Assembly (NCBI RefSeq): GCF_000004825.1
Contig: NW_008805064.1
Span: 248,001-312,000 of the forward strand
Reading direction: 5' to 3'
Origin: Heterostelium album PN500
Lineage: Eukaryota > Evosea > Eumycetozoa > Acytosteliales > Acytosteliaceae
Length of the DNA: 64,000 bases
Shown: one piece after another, positions 35,855-48,700 of the stretch
Layout: the number at the start of each line of letters is the position of its first letter
How positions within the stretch are numbered: position 1 is the first letter of the stretch
Made by a program: the position numbers and the translations under genes
The notes under the pieces: model-generated
Seen by the model: the letters and a program-made list of their open reading frames with translations, nothing else
The model's database searches: none
Told to the model about the DNA's origin: nothing

Positions 35855-37567
35855 ATGAACTTTTATATTTTATTTAGTTTTAGTGTAATATCACTTTTTA
35901 TTGGTGGATCATTATCACAACCATGCAGTCATCCAATTTATTGTAGTGGACAGCTACTGGAAACAGTACAGTTGGCACAGATATTCAATGATTCAAAGAC
36001 TTTTGTTGATATGCCATTGAAGTATTCACTGGAACAGGTGCTGCAATCATTCCAGGCGTTGATGAACGGTACCCATAATAAAGGTGGTCCTACACCAACC
36101 GATATCAGTGGTTTCGTATCTGATAACTTTTATCCGGCGGGATATGAAGTAGTCCAAATGAATCCACCAGATTGGGTACCGTATCCGCCATTTCTACTTC
36201 AGATCAAATCACCTGAGCTACGAGTGTTTGGACAGTCGGTTCACACTAAATGGCGAGATCTCTCGCGAACATTCAATCACACTGGGCTGTGTGATCAGTG
36301 TTACTCATCGATATCGGTACCGTATCCATTCATTATTGCAGGTAGTCGGTTCAGAGAGTATTACTATTGGGATAGCTTTTGGATGATTCAAGGTCTGCTC
36401 GTTTCAGACATGACAACGACAGCGCGTGGAATGCTATTAAACTTTGCATCGGTATTCAAACAGGTTGGATTCATTCCGAATGGTGGTCGTCTCTACTATC
36501 TCAATCGTTCTCAACCACCACTTTTCACTCAGATGGTACAGGAATATTTCACGGCAACCGAAGACATCCAGTTGGTTGCAGAACTTCTTCCAATTCTCGA
36601 TCAAGAATATCTATTTTGGATGGAGAATCGTGTCGTGCAGATACAATCACCAAACTACCCTGGAACTCATACTCTAAACTTGTACAATTTCACTAGTACT
36701 CAACCACGTCCGGAATCCTACTATGAAGATTACACAGGTGCAAAATCAATGACAGAAGAACAACGAATTTTCTACTATAGCTCTTTGGCTGCCGCCGCAG
36801 AATCAGGAATGGATTTTTCAACGAAATGGTTTGCTTCTGGCAGTTTAAACCTAAGTTCAATTGAAACTATTAATATAGTTCCAGTGGATCTAAACTCTAT
36901 TCTCTATGCCAACGAGAAAACACTATCGAAATTCCACTCTATGTTTGGAAATACTTCAATGTCTAGCTATTATTCCAGTCAAGCAGCAAAGAGAGCGGAA
37001 GCAATGATGGATATAATGTGGAGTAAAGTTGACTATCAGTGGTATGACTATGATCTCAGCACTGGCAGTCAGCGAACACAATACTTTATTACCAATTACA
37101 TGCCTCTGTGGGCTGGTCTGCAAAACCAACAACCAATTGGCTATTTCACCCAATTCGTAATGGATGAAATAGTGAAGGGAATGTTCTCAATCTCCATGGA
37201 TTATGTAGGTGGAGTACCAACATCACTTGTAAATTCCGGACAACAATGGGATTTCCCATATTCTTGGTCACCACAGCAATATTTCATTATTGAAGCGTTG
37301 TTTTCCACTAACAGCTCGATAGGTTCAGACATGGCATTAGATTTAATCGAGAGATGGGTACAAACGAACTATTGTGGTTGGTCATCGACTATTTCCATTC
37401 AAGGCGGAATGATGTTTGAGAAATACAATGTCAATGAAGTTGGGCTACCTGGCGGTGGAGGTGAATATGTCGTTCAAGATGGTTTTGGTTGGACCAACGG
37501 TGTAGCATTGTATCTACTAAACTCTTATGGTTCTAAATTAAAATATAGTGCATGTTCATCATCATGA
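35855..37567 (+). CDS. Secreted trehalase (GH37)
   Basis: Single exon, 570 aa. The chosen ATG gives a clean signal peptide (FYILFSFSVISLFIGGSLS, about residues 2-21) before CSHPIYCSGQLLETVQLAQI, which matches the mature start of family-37 trehalases. Both family signatures are present: SRFREYYYWDSFWMIQGLL near residue 163 and QWDFPYSWSPQQ near 464, plus the glycine-rich EYVVQDGFGWTNG near the end. The enzyme hydrolyses trehalose to two glucose molecules. In dictyostelids trehalose is the spore storage sugar, broken down at germination. The open frame extends another 62 codons upstream, but that part is T-rich, all hydrophobic and unlike coding sequence, so the downstream start is preferred. 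There is no C-terminal anchor. Confidence 0.94.
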   Translation: MNFYILFSFSVISLFIGGSLSQPCSHPIYCSGQLLETVQLAQIFNDSKTFVDMPLKYSLEQVLQSFQALMNGTHNKGGPTPTDISGFVSDNFYPAGYEVVQMNPPDWVPYPPFLLQIKSPELRVFGQSVHTKWRDLSRTFNHTGLCDQCYSSISVPYPFIIAGSRFREYYYWDSFWMIQGLLVSDMTTTARGMLLNFASVFKQVGFIPNGGRLYYLNRSQPPLFTQMVQEYFTATEDIQLVAELLPILDQEYLFWMENRVVQIQSPNYPGTHTLNLYNFTSTQPRPESYYEDYTGAKSMTEEQRIFYYSSLAAAAESGMDFSTKWFASGSLNLSSIETINIVPVDLNSILYANEKTLSKFHSMFGNTSMSSYYSSQAAKRAEAMMDIMWSKVDYQWYDYDLSTGSQRTQYFITNYMPLWAGLQNQQPIGYFTQFVMDEIVKGMFSISMDYVGGVPTSLVNSGQQWDFPYSWSPQQYFIIEALFSTNSSIGSDMALDLIERWVQTNYCGWSSTISIQGGMMFEKYNVNEVGLPGGGGEYVVQDGFGWTNGVALYLLNSYGSKLKYSACSSS

Positions 37568-37760
37568 TGAATGATAAATAAATTGTTTTTGTATATATTT
37601 CTATACAACAACAAAGAAATAGAGATAGGAATGTGAAAAAAGATTTGTGTGTGTAATTATTTATATGTATGTTTTTTTTTTATATTTATAACTTTTTATT
37701 TTATTAAATTAGAATTGAATTTTGAGGTATCTGAATAATGTCGCAACAATCAGGTGCCGT
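37568..37760. other. Short convergent intergenic region
   Basis: This 193-bp AT-rich spacer lies between the convergent trehalase and kinase genes and presumably contains both polyadenylation signals. No other feature was seen. Confidence 0.6.
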
Positions 37761-40551
37761 TTACATCATATAACAGCTGCAACATTTACGTTGAACTTTG
37801 GTTGAAATTAATGGTGCCTTTTCACTGGATTCCGATTTGGAAGTTGGTTGTGTTGCTGCCAATTTAGGTGATGCTGTTTTCGAGTTTGATGCGACTCCTT
37901 GTGATTTGATAGTTGGTGAATTGGTTTTGTTGGATGTAGATGAAGAAGATGATGATGATGATTGTGTTGTCGTGGTAGAGGTAGTAGTTATTGAAATATC
38001 AGATTTTTGATGTTGTGGTTGTTGTTGTGATGTTGGTATTGGTTCAACTATATCAAGCTTTGTTTCTGTTGTTGTTGTTGTTGTTAGTTCTTGTGATTTA
38101 TCAGCATTAACATGGAGTGACATTGTTTCAACTGCTGGATGCTGATGCTGCTGTTGATTCTTATCTGTATCGTGAATTTCTACAATCACCGCTGGTTTGA
38201 CTTCTTTGCTTTCCTCAGTTGAAATAGTAGTCTCTTGTTGAACAGTAGTAGATTTGTTGATTACTTCCGCTACTGGCTCTGGAGTGGTCTCAACAACTTC
38301 TACTTTAGGCTCTTCGACAATGTGTGCTTTAGTTTCCTCAATAGCAACAACTGCTGCTGGTGATTGTTGTTGCTCTTCGTTTGATTGTACAGAGATGGCT
38401 TCCACCTTCTCTGGTGGAACTACTGGTAATACAACTTCTTCAGGTTTATTCTCTTCAATTTTGACTTCTTCGACCACACTTGGTTTGATTTCTTCAACTG
38501 GCAATACAGTTTCTTCAACTTTGACTTCTTCCACCAATTGTTGTGGTTTGGTTTGTTCTTCTTGAGCAATAACTTGAACAGGTGCTGTTGGTACTTGTTC
38601 TTCTTCTTTTGGTTGTTCGGTTACCTGTATTGGTTCAATTGGGGTTGGTGAGGATGTATGGTCGACTGAAATATCTACTGTGGTGTTGGAGATGTTGTTT
38701 TTGTTTGCTGCGGATATCACTTCTTTTACCAGGTCAGAGGAATCGAAACTAACATCGGCGTCATGAATTATGACATCATCAATATCTGAATCTGGGTCGT
38801 CACTCTGAGGAGAATATGGTGGTCTATCGTCGTCGTCGTCATCATCCTCTTCAGCATCGTAGTCAACATCGATATTTTGATATCTTTGGTTTTGTTGTTG
38901 ATGATGTTGTTGTTCATTTTCATCATACTCGTCATACTCTTCATCGTCGTCGTATTCATCGTCATAGTCGATCTCATCTTCTTCGTCTTCGTCGTCATAG
39001 TCGTCATCGTCATAGTAATCGTCATCCGAATAGTCACTCTCTTTCTCGTATGTATGATAAGAAGTCTTACTAATATTAAATGAAACATTTCTTTTCGATG
39101 CTGACATGGTTCCTGATTGTTGTTGCTGTTGTTGCTGAGTTATATGAGCGTTACTATCATCGTCATCGTCATCATTACCAGAAGCATCTACATCTTCATC
39201 ATAATCATCGTCCTCTCCATCTCTAACTTCCAACTCATCGTCATTGTCAATATCGTCATCTTCTTGATCAGCCGGTTGTTGTTGTTGTTGTTGATGATTA
39301 TTTTGTGGAGTTTCATTTGTTGATTGATAATGGTTTTGATCGTCAGAGTCAGTGTCTGACGAGAATGAGGAATCGGAATCATCGGATTCAGTACCGGTAC
39401 TATTTTTCTGGTCAAACTGGCCGGTGGAAATGATCTTTTTGGCATCGGCAATCAATCCTCCTGGCTGTGGTTGCTGTGGAAGTGGAGGTGGCGCTCCATT
39501 GGTTCCGTTGGCCATGCTACGCAACGATGGGTATTGAAGCGATGGATTCTCTCCAAACAAATCCACTTTCATTGTCTTTAAGGTCTGAGAGATCAGCTTG
39601 AAAGCGGGACGATCGTTTGGATTGAATTGTGAGCACTGGAGCATCAGCATCAAGAAGGCTTCTGGACAATCAGCGCCTACCTGTGACACCATCATCTCTG
39701 CATTGACACTATAGTTTGCCAATCTCATATTTGGTGTTGGCTTATTTCTGGTGATCAACTCATACAACAACATTCCAAACGAGAAAACATCACAACTTTC
39801 ATCGTAATCTTGTCCAGTTATCATTTCTGGTGCCTAAAAAAAAAAACAAAAACAAATATTAATATTCTATAACAATAAAAATACATTTAAATGTAATAAG
39901 TACTTACCATCCAATTATCAGTACCACAAATAGTCATTGATTTATTATTTTCATCATCAACAATTCTGGCAAAACCAAAATCACAAACTTTAACTTTCCA
40001 TTGAGTGTCAATCTGAAAAAAAAAAAAAAGTTAGATATTTATTTGTTTTGTTGGTTGAGCAAGATTAAGATATTATTATAACTTACTAAAAGATTAGATG
40101 ATTTCAAATCTCTATGTACAATATTTTTACTGTGAAGATATGACATTGCCAAAGATACATCCAGTGCAATATTGATTCTCAATAGCCATGGTAGGTCGAT
40201 GGATCGATTCTTTAGGTACCATTGTAAATCACCGCCCTGAACCAATTCAGTAACAATATATAGGATACCTTGTTTCTCGGCGACACCCACAAACTGAATG
40301 ACATTTGGATGTCTAAACAGTTTAATGGTCTCGATTTCACGATGTAAAAACTTTTCGAGATCCTTTCTATTGGGATCGTCTGGTGCAATGTGAATCTTCT
40401 TGATGGCAACCGGTGTACCTAGATAGTCGCCCATATAGACTTTACCGAACCCACCACTTCCGATCTCTCTGCCAATCGCCAAATCCTCGAATGCAATCGT
40501 CCATGCATTTTCAATGGATGGTATCGATGTATCTATACCTCCACCATTCAT
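37761..40551 (-). CDS. TKL-family protein kinase with acidic tail and CaaX-like end
   Basis: Exons 40551-40087, 40012-39908 and 39833-37761 (880 aa), joined in frame. The kinase domain (about residues 22-290) is complete: IGSGGFGKVYMG, VAIKKIH with the catalytic Lys, HRDLKSSNLL, CDFGFAR, and MAPEM at the second exon join. The APE region plus SCDVFSFGMLLYELITR points to the tyrosine-kinase-like group, presumably Ser/Thr-specific. The remaining 590 residues are disordered: Asp/Glu runs, then Val/Glu/Pro/Thr-rich repeats (VEEVKVEETVLPVEEIK) and Ser-rich sequence. The chain ends KCCSCYMM. The last four residues fit a CaaX prenylation box with upstream Cys for palmitoylation, which would tether the kinase to membranes; this is an inference. 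The upstream stimulus is unknown. Confidence 0.92.
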
Positions 40552-41212
40552 TATATTATACTATACTTATACTTATATTATATATTATATTATTTTTAAC
40601 TTTGCTTATGCTTTGCTATGCTAATGCTAATGCTATGATATATTTTATTTTTCAGGTGATAAAAAAAAAAACAAGTGATTGATTATTTTATTTTGATTGT
40701 TTGTTTGTTACTGACAACAACAATTAAAAAAAAACTTATGATACAAAGAAATGAATAAATAAATAAATATATTTTATATGTGTGTGATTGGTTTGTTTTT
40801 TTTTTTAACAAAATCATTGATCAATAATATGATTAAAAAAAAAAAAATAAGCAATAAAAAAAATATGGGTCAGATTTTTTTTAAAATTTTTTTTTAAAGT
40901 TTCTTTTTTTCAAGAGATTTTTGAAATCAGAGGGTGTATTGCAATTGTTTCAAAACTGATATGATTTAGTGCCCAAAAAAATGGGCAATAAAAATTTTTT
41001 CATAACAGCTAAATTTTGATTTATCAATTTTCATAAAAAAAATCGTCACCTCACCACACATTACCAAAAATAAAAATATTTTTGAAAACAGAAAAAGTTG
41101 ATCAAAAGTTTTTTTTTTAAAATAAAATTTATTTATTTCAAATAATTAATTTTTAATTTATTTATATTTTATATATATTATTTATATTTATATTTATATT
41201 TATATTTTATTT
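40552..41212. other. Intergenic region
   Basis: This 661-bp spacer is very AT-rich, with a perfect hairpin TGCCCA-AAAAAA-TGGGCA at 40970-40987 inside a less repetitive stretch (about 40915-41100). No coding frame or known RNA was recognised. Confidence 0.55.
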
Positions 41213-42826
41213 TTATGCAGATGGTCTTTTTACATTTACGTCAATATTTTTCTTAATTGAATCTATAATTGTTGCTACGGGATCTTCTGAATCGGATATC
41301 TTTAGACCAAATCCTTTTTGTGACATTCGTTTGGTTGGTGACTTTTTAAATGTTGTTATGATGGTGCTGAACAGTGTGAAAAACTTTTCCGTGTTGTATT
41401 TGTTGTTGGTGGTGGTGGAGATAGTGGTATTGCTGCTGCTGTTAATGTTATTGTTGTTGTTGGTTGTGGTGCTGCTTGAGAGTGAACTGTCTAGTGACAA
41501 CGACGAGCCAGACGACGAGGTCGGTGTGGCAATCGGATTGAAAAAGTCAAGTACTTCGTTGAACAGCTTCTCGGTATCGAGATACTGTTTCTGTGTGGTG
41601 CGAAGTGTTGTATATGCGTTGTTCATGAAACGCGGCACCGCTGTGATGAATGGATCTTCGCTGTCGGTCGTGTTGACGATGTCGTCGACGATGGTTGTCA
41701 ACTCGGTGTAGTCGGTCGACAGCTTCGACAGCTGATTGCCCACCTCCTGCAGATTGATAAGCGAGGCGTTGGAGATGTGTTGCAACTCATTTGGCAGAGT
41801 GTAGCTCTTTGGGTGGTTGTTGAGGAGTGTCTTGATTGCAAAGTCGAGAAGCGATCCGCTGTTCTGGTTGTCGCGTATCTCTAGAATCTTATTGAAGGCA
41901 TCGAGGTGGAAACCATCGGCTTGACCACGATGTTGATTTCCGGCGTTCAAATAGTTACCGAGCGAAACAAGAGTGGACAAGAGCAACACTAGCGAATGGC
42001 TGGTTTTCAGTTCGTTGCAAGCAATCGAGACGGTTTCAATAGAGTCGGCGATGTTCTTTATCAAGTCGTCAAACTTCAGCATGAACTCCCAGCATCTCAA
42101 ACGCTGTTTGATCTTTGGGAATCCGTCGATCATCAGACACCAACGCTCTGGCTTGTCGAGGATAAAGTCATCGTTTAGCTCTAGGATCGATGCCATTTCC
42201 TCTTGTGTTGGGATGTTGTTGTGGAGCGTCGAAACCAATTCCAACGACAACTTTGAGGAATCTAGCTCTCGCAACGCTCTAATTAGATTCTCATCGCTCG
42301 GCAACTTGCTACACATGATCGAGATGGCATTCGATCGTTTCTGTGAGAGCACTGAGATCACTTTTTGAATTGGCTTCTTATTCATAACGGAACTACTGGT
42401 ACCACTGACACCCAAACCAGAGAGAACCGGTGAACCATTGAACGACACAAGTTTTTCAGTATACAGCGAAAACAACTCTACGAATTGTTCTTCATCAAAT
42501 GTAACCTCTGGTAATTTATTCCAAACTGAATCTTTCCTATAATTATTAATCAGTTGATACATGTTAGTTTTGAATTTAATTTAAGTGATTAACAATATTA
42601 TTATACTTACTCTAATGTACTAACAACAACTCTACTCCATGGAAGTGGTTTCATTCTCTTCTTAGGAGTGATGGCTGGTTTTGATGGATTAGACTTTGAC
42701 TTGTGTGAGCTTGATCTTGCTTTTGGTGTATTTGTTACATCGAATAGATTATAAGTTGCAGTTTCATTGATGGTTATCTTTTTGAGAATGGCTGATGATG
42801 ATTGATCATTTTTGTTGTTATCATGA

Positions 42827-42858
<32 letters not shown>

Positions 42859-44277
42859 TGATGATCCATTTGATGATGATTTAGTTAAATTATTTAAATT
42901 CTTTTCTGAAGAAATAGGTGATAATAATATATCAGTTGTTGAATTATTGTTATTATTGTTATTTGATAGATTTGATTTTGGTGATTTATAGTCTACTTCA
43001 TCGAAATCATCATCAACCAAAGTTGAAGAATCGAAAAGTACCGAGGTGTTTGGTGATCTCACATACATGCTCTTTCTGAATGCACTGGTGAACTTATCAC
43101 TACGTTTCAGGTAGGAGATATTGACTGGACCGTCACCAATGATGTCGTTCTTTCGCGCGATATACTCATCGTATCGCTCGGTCGGTGCTCTATAGTTGAT
43201 GTATGAACCATTCTCAATGGCCGATTTGATTGCATTTCTCAGAAACTTTAGTTCGTGACTCAACAGGCGAACCAGTGGTTGCTGCTCCTGATACTGGATG
43301 ATTGTCAACTCTAGATCTTGGGTAGACATTCCACGAACTAGTTCGGGTCGCTTTCTCGTCTCGAAGCCAATGCCCGCCATCACTTGGAAACGAGCACTCT
43401 GTGTCTTGAAATCACAGTGAGTGACGTGCTCCTGTGATTTGAGAATCTTGACAATTCCCAGTGCTTTCCAGCGAGTCAGTAGCTTCTCAACTTTTCGCGG
43501 ATTCGGAGCGTTGTCCAGCAAGCAATTTAGCAGAGTGATGGTGTTGACTTGTGTTTCGATATCACCACTTGCCAGTAGGTTTACTAATGTTGTGTAAGCA
43601 GGCAAGTTGGTTTCTAGAGCGTGGTTTTTGGCGGCGCGATGCACCAACGAAAATCCATCGAAATTACACACAACAAACAACAGCTCAATGGATTGTCTAC
43701 AGACTCCGGTTATGACAGATGGTGAGACAAGTGAGTACAGTTTATCAATGATTTGAGGACGTGACATCACTTCGTCCAATCCACTGTGGAATCCCATGAA
43801 ACAACGCAGTGCCGTCAAGCAATAGGCTTGGGTATTTCCATGACTCTTTACGATGACGTCGAGCAGCTGATTGATTCCACCCTTTGCAATGAATTCCTCG
43901 ACGTAATCGACATCTTTCATTTGGAAACGAATGTTGAATATGATATCTTTCATGGTGGGCGAGGTCGAAGAGTTTTGCCTCAGACTATCGATTACGCGCT
44001 GAGCGATGGCCTGCGGACGCATTCTCAGAATGAAATAAGACTTCTCGGCTTCGACCAAGCGTTCCGGTGTCAGGAATGCATCGTCTATATAATGGAGAGT
44101 GACCGGATTTTGAAGTGCGTACGATCCAACCTTTTCAACGGGAATCTTAAAGTGTGTCAGCAACACTTTGATATGATCTTTTACTGCAGTGTCACCATCG
44201 AATATATGTGATACCGATTGACACTGGGGGTTATTTCTATGTTCATTTCCATTTAGAAATTCAACTCTTATTTTCAT
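41213..44277 (-). CDS. forC: Formin lacking an FH1 domain (ForC-like)
   Basis: Exons 44277-42611 and 42536-41213 (996 aa), joined in frame with a GTAAGT donor and TATAG acceptor. The N-terminal 390 residues are the GTPase-binding/armadillo-like region (for example MKDIIFNIRFQMKDVDYVEE and AYCLTALRCFMG). An Asn/Ser-rich linker follows, then the FH2 actin-nucleating domain (about 540-890) with KRMKPLPWSRV, SVWNKLPEV, QKRSNAISI, LVSLGNYLNAGNQHRGQADG and DNQNSGSLLDF. The polyproline FH1 stretch that normally recruits profilin-actin is absent between linker and FH2. D. discoideum ForC is the known FH1-less formin, with a role in multicellular development, so this is a likely orthologue. The C terminus has a basic, Ser-rich segment and no clear DAD. 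Confidence 0.92.
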
Positions 44278-44799
44278 TTTTTTGGTTTTTTTTTTGGACT
44301 GTCAATTTGAGAAATTTCAATTAAAATTCCTTTCAAATAAAATCAAACATTGAACTGAAGAATTTCAAATTATTATATATATCTAGAAAATTGTTATTAA
44401 TTATTATTTTCAAAACCTTCAATCTCTTTGGATATAAATACTGGAAATGTTATTATTATTTGTATAAATAAATGATTTGATATATTTATTTTTAATATGA
44501 TTGATTATGAAAAACAGTTTCAAATTGCAAGGATGGCTTATTAAATACAGAATTTTCAAATTTGACTGAATATTGTTTAATTGACTCACTACTTTGATTG
44601 ACTGATTGATGATGTTGATATTACTGGTTAATTTGAACTATTTTTATGGTGTAATGTAATGTTCTACTTTTACTTTGGAATTATATGAATATTTAATTTG
44701 ATTTTGGAAGGTATAGATCAACTATTATACATATATACATATATATATAAATAAATAGTGTATAATTTATTTTTATATTATTAAAGAGAATAAATTATA

Positions 44800-44961
44800 A
44801 TGACATCCAAAAAATTGGTTTTTATATCATCAAATTCACTGGAGCATGGAGGTCACCTCATCAGCAAGCTGGTAATAGCCAACCACTCAAACTTTAACAA
44901 CACTATAATAGTTACCCCCAGGCACTGTTGCTTGAAAATCAGATATATATATATATATTAA
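44800..44961 (+). CDS. Possible 53-aa small protein
   Basis: An ATG preceded by an A/T leader opens 53 codons (MTSKKLVFISSNSLEHGGHL to IYIY). Bases 44805-44940 have clearly higher G+C and less repeat than the surrounding DNA, as coding or structured RNA would. No family was recognised and the last six codons run into an AT microsatellite. It could be a small protein, a first exon, or a non-coding RNA whose frame is fortuitous. Low confidence. Confidence 0.25.
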   Translation: MTSKKLVFISSNSLEHGGHLISKLVIANHSNFNNTIIVTPRHCCLKIRYIYIY

Positions 44962-45347
44962 ATATAAATTAATAATAATAACACTGCAACACTATAACAA
45001 GAACAACAACAGCTTAATATTAATAGGAAATATAGATTTACAGGTGAGGTAAATAAAATAAATTGTAGTAGTATTAGTAGAACAGAAAACATAAAATTTT
45101 AGTTAGGGTTTGAATTTGATCAAAATAGTGTTAAATTTATTTTTTTTTAAACATAAATAATTATAGGTATGTGAGGGATAGTGAATTGTGGCTGCTACTG
45201 CTGTTGTTAAAAGAAGAAGATTGAAGAAGTCAAAGTTGTAAGGGTGTGTTTGTGTGTGTGTGCTTGATTTGTTTCTTTCTTGATACACACCACCACTCAA
45301 ATACTTACCACTCCACTAAAACTAACAAATCAATCACATTGAACACA

Positions 45348-45374
45348 CTTGGTGTGTGTTTTGATCACACCAAG
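45348..45374. repeat. 9-bp perfect hairpin
   Basis: CTTGGTGTG and CACACCAAG are separated by nine bases and followed by an A-run. On the plus strand it looks like a stable stem before an A-tract; on the minus strand it follows a T-tract. Purpose unknown. Confidence 0.5.
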
Positions 45375-45780
45375 AAAAAAAAAACACACATTAAAATCAC
45401 ACAACTATATTTAAATTTTATAATACTATGAACATTTTTAATATAAATTGATCAAGATAAATGAAACTATAAACTATAATTGGTTGAAACATCAAACAAA
45501 TAAACTTTCAATAATTGATGTTTCTCAACACTAAAACAAAAACAAGAACAAACAGATTAATATATAATCATATTGAATCCTACTTTAAAGTTAATTTGTT
45601 AGTCTCTACATTTTCAAAGGAACAATCAAATCAAATGAAATCATCAAAACCTTAAAATAATAAATATATAAGTTTATAATTAAATGTTGTTTGTTTTTGT
45701 TTTTTTTTTTTAAAAAATATTAGTTTATTATTATTATTATAAATGGTTTGTTGCTTTTTGTTTTGTTTTTAATTTATGAT

Positions 45781-48700
45781 TTAATTGTTGTTTTCGATAT
45801 CGTCTAAGAATTGTCTTGGAACTTTAATGTTAATTCTGTCATCCATTAAATCACGGTATTCGGCATCCTTACGTTTCTTGGATGCTTGAGCTTTCTTTCT
45901 TTGTTGAGCTTTCTTCAATTGATATTCCTTTGGATTGGCAACGGCATCAATGATTCTCTGTTGTTTACGTTCGTTACGTTGTTGTTGAACGTTCGACTCC
46001 GCCTCTTTGTAGGCAATGGAGAAAGTTGGCCCTCCGACCTTCTTCTTGACGATTCTCAGTACCTCTTCGGTGAGTGACTTCAAATCCTCTTCATCCTGCT
46101 TCAAGTTGGCAGCCGATGTTGTCTTGTAGAGTGGCAACAACATCAGTGGTAGATAAGGTTTGAGTTTATCCACTGACAATTGAGTTGCCATCGCAGCCAT
46201 CCATCTGAAAATATATTTTCTTCTCATATAACCAAGTTTTGAAGACATATATGACAATCTCTTGAATAGCCAAAGCAACATCGGGTATTCTTCACCATTT
46301 CCAGTATTATTATTATTGTTGTTGTTGGATGTTGAAATAGTTGTTGTTGTTGCTTCTTCTTCTTCTTCCTCCTCCTCTTCTTCTTCTTCTTCGTTATCTA
46401 CTTGCATATTATCTTCTTGTTTATTTGAGGTAGAAGATGATTGTTGTTGTTGTTCTTCATCATCGAATCCCCATGACATATTGTTATTTGGATTTTCTTC
46501 AACCAATGGTTTTGTTTGTTCAACAACATCACCGATGTTGTCATCTTCATTCTCATCGTCATCAGAAGCTGGACGAATTGTCTGACACTTTAAGAAGACA
46601 ACAGAGAGGAATACAAGGTTCTTGACAACTTGAGCACCGAGATCGTCACCCAGCAACTTGCTGTTGAGTGTTGAGCATGTCTTCTTTGTCACCTCAAAGA
46701 GATTGGTTGGACTGAAAATGAATGATTGTACATCGGTGAGTTTGGATTTGGTTGATGACAACTTATTGATGGTTGGAACGAGTTGGTCGAATTTCTGGTT
46801 GGTAAAGAACGCACCGAAAAGTCTGGCCACAGAAGTTCTCACCCAGATATGAGGATAGTTGAAATAGTCGACGGCACGCTGCCAGAATGGAATCCAGAGT
46901 TTGCTGGAAATCTCCGATGGATAGTTGGACTGTACACGCTCCGCCATACAGAAAATGTTGTAAGACAGTTGCCAGCCAATGAGCGATGCCGACGTCTTGA
47001 CACTCTCGTCGTCGCCACCCAACTCCTCAAAGACCTGAGAGGACTGCTCCAACTGCTGGAGTGTCTCCAAATTCTTCTGGAGATGTCGCACGGCAAGCGG
47101 GACGATCTTCTCAAAGAATTGGTTGAATCCATCGACCACCTCCGAAGCAATTCCGAATACCTGTGCCGCGGTCTTGGCCATTGCCAAATTGTCGGCATTT
47201 CCAAACCAAACGATCGTCAACTCAATCAGTTTGTTGGCGACTGGCGCAGCAATGTTTTTGAGTAGCGATTGCAACACGTTCGACGCCAGCACTCTACATT
47301 TGTTGGCATTGTCATTGGCGATTCTAACAATGAGTGGAACAAAGATGATTTGTGAGTAGGTGTTCAGTACTTGCTGTGGGAATTTCCTTGTGATCTTGAG
47401 CAACATCTTCAAGACTGCCATTCTACCATCCTCAGACTCGTAGTTTAGATTCTTAACAAAGAAGGTCAACTGTTGTTTCAAACGTTTCTCACCCATTGGA
47501 TAGTAGATCAAAAAGTCGAGCATCAAATCACTCAATTGATTTTGAATGAGAAGAGTGTGTGATCTAACCAACATATTACTGGCAAGATCAACAAGGTCAT
47601 AGATCTCTGTCAACAAAACCTTTCTCTTTATCAATACCTATAATATATCAAATAATTTATATATTAATAAACTTTTAATCCAAACTAAACTGTATTACAA
47701 TAACAATTTAATAATACATACATGTAATAATTTAATTGCTTTGGTAACTTTGATTTCAGTCTCAGTAAAGAGTTGTTTGGTCAATGAAAGAATACCACGG
47801 AGTTGTTGTTCATTTACCAATTGATTGGAAGGATCCTTTAGAATCTGAATGATGATCTCATAGCAATAGGTAGTGAGCTCTTCATTGCTCTGATCCATTT
47901 GAAGTCTCTTTAGAATCAAAAGCATCACTGAATTGATCTTTGATTTCAATGTTGGCAATTCATAATTTAGAATTTGATTAAAACACTATATTATTTTAAT
48001 TATTAATTAATTAAGAGAATGGTTAGTTTGTTTGTTTGTTTCTTTTGAAATTGTTATTATAATAATTTATATGAATAGTTACTCTAATTGAAAGTGCAAC
48101 AATCTTTGAATTCTTATGCTCAATCGATTTGATGAGATTCGGTACCATTGGATCAATCATCTGAAGATATTCGAGAGTGTTGATCTTGTCGTTATGCACC
48201 AAGAGATTAAACATGAGAATCAATGCGAAATCAGTGTAGATATAGAGATTCGATTGAACACGTTTGATCATTTCCGCTCTCTTCTTGTTTGGATCGTCTT
48301 GAATTGAGAAAGTATCTTCAAAAGTAGGTTTAGCAGATTGTTTCTTCTTTAACTCTTGTTTTTCAATCTTGGTAACTAGTGTTAATGTAATAAATGTAAT
48401 ATTAATATATTTGTTTTGGTTGTTGTTGTTGTTGTTGTTGTTGTAATGATCTTTAAATACTATTACTTACCATCAAGTTTCTTTTCACCTTTTTGGAATT
48501 GTTGATAGATGAAAATGAGTAGATCTTTTGAATTTACACTTTGGTTGATTGAGATACCCTTGGCAACTTTACTTAGCATCTTCTGAACGTTGCTGAGGAA
48601 TGAGGGTGAAGTGGAATCTTGGAGAATATCTTCGAGTGGTTTGATGATATTCTTTTGGATACTGCTAAAGTGAGTGAGACTCACCAACACTTTGAGTGCA

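Larger units (their letters stand above)
44278..45780. other. Intergenic region with hairpins and a short frame
   Basis: This 1.5-kb gap lies between two minus-strand genes. It holds a 53-codon frame (44800-44961) in an island of normal base composition, an AT microsatellite at 44944-44958, and two perfect hairpins: CTTGGTGTG/CACACCAAG (45348-45374) and GAAACATCAA/TTGATGTTTC (45486-45524). There is also a GT-rich patch at 45242-45262. An unannotated non-coding RNA is possible. Confidence 0.5.

Noticed and set aside
45103-45300. 65-codon minus-strand frame in the intergenic region
   Set aside because: His/Thr-rich product of CA/GT-rich sequence; no supporting features.
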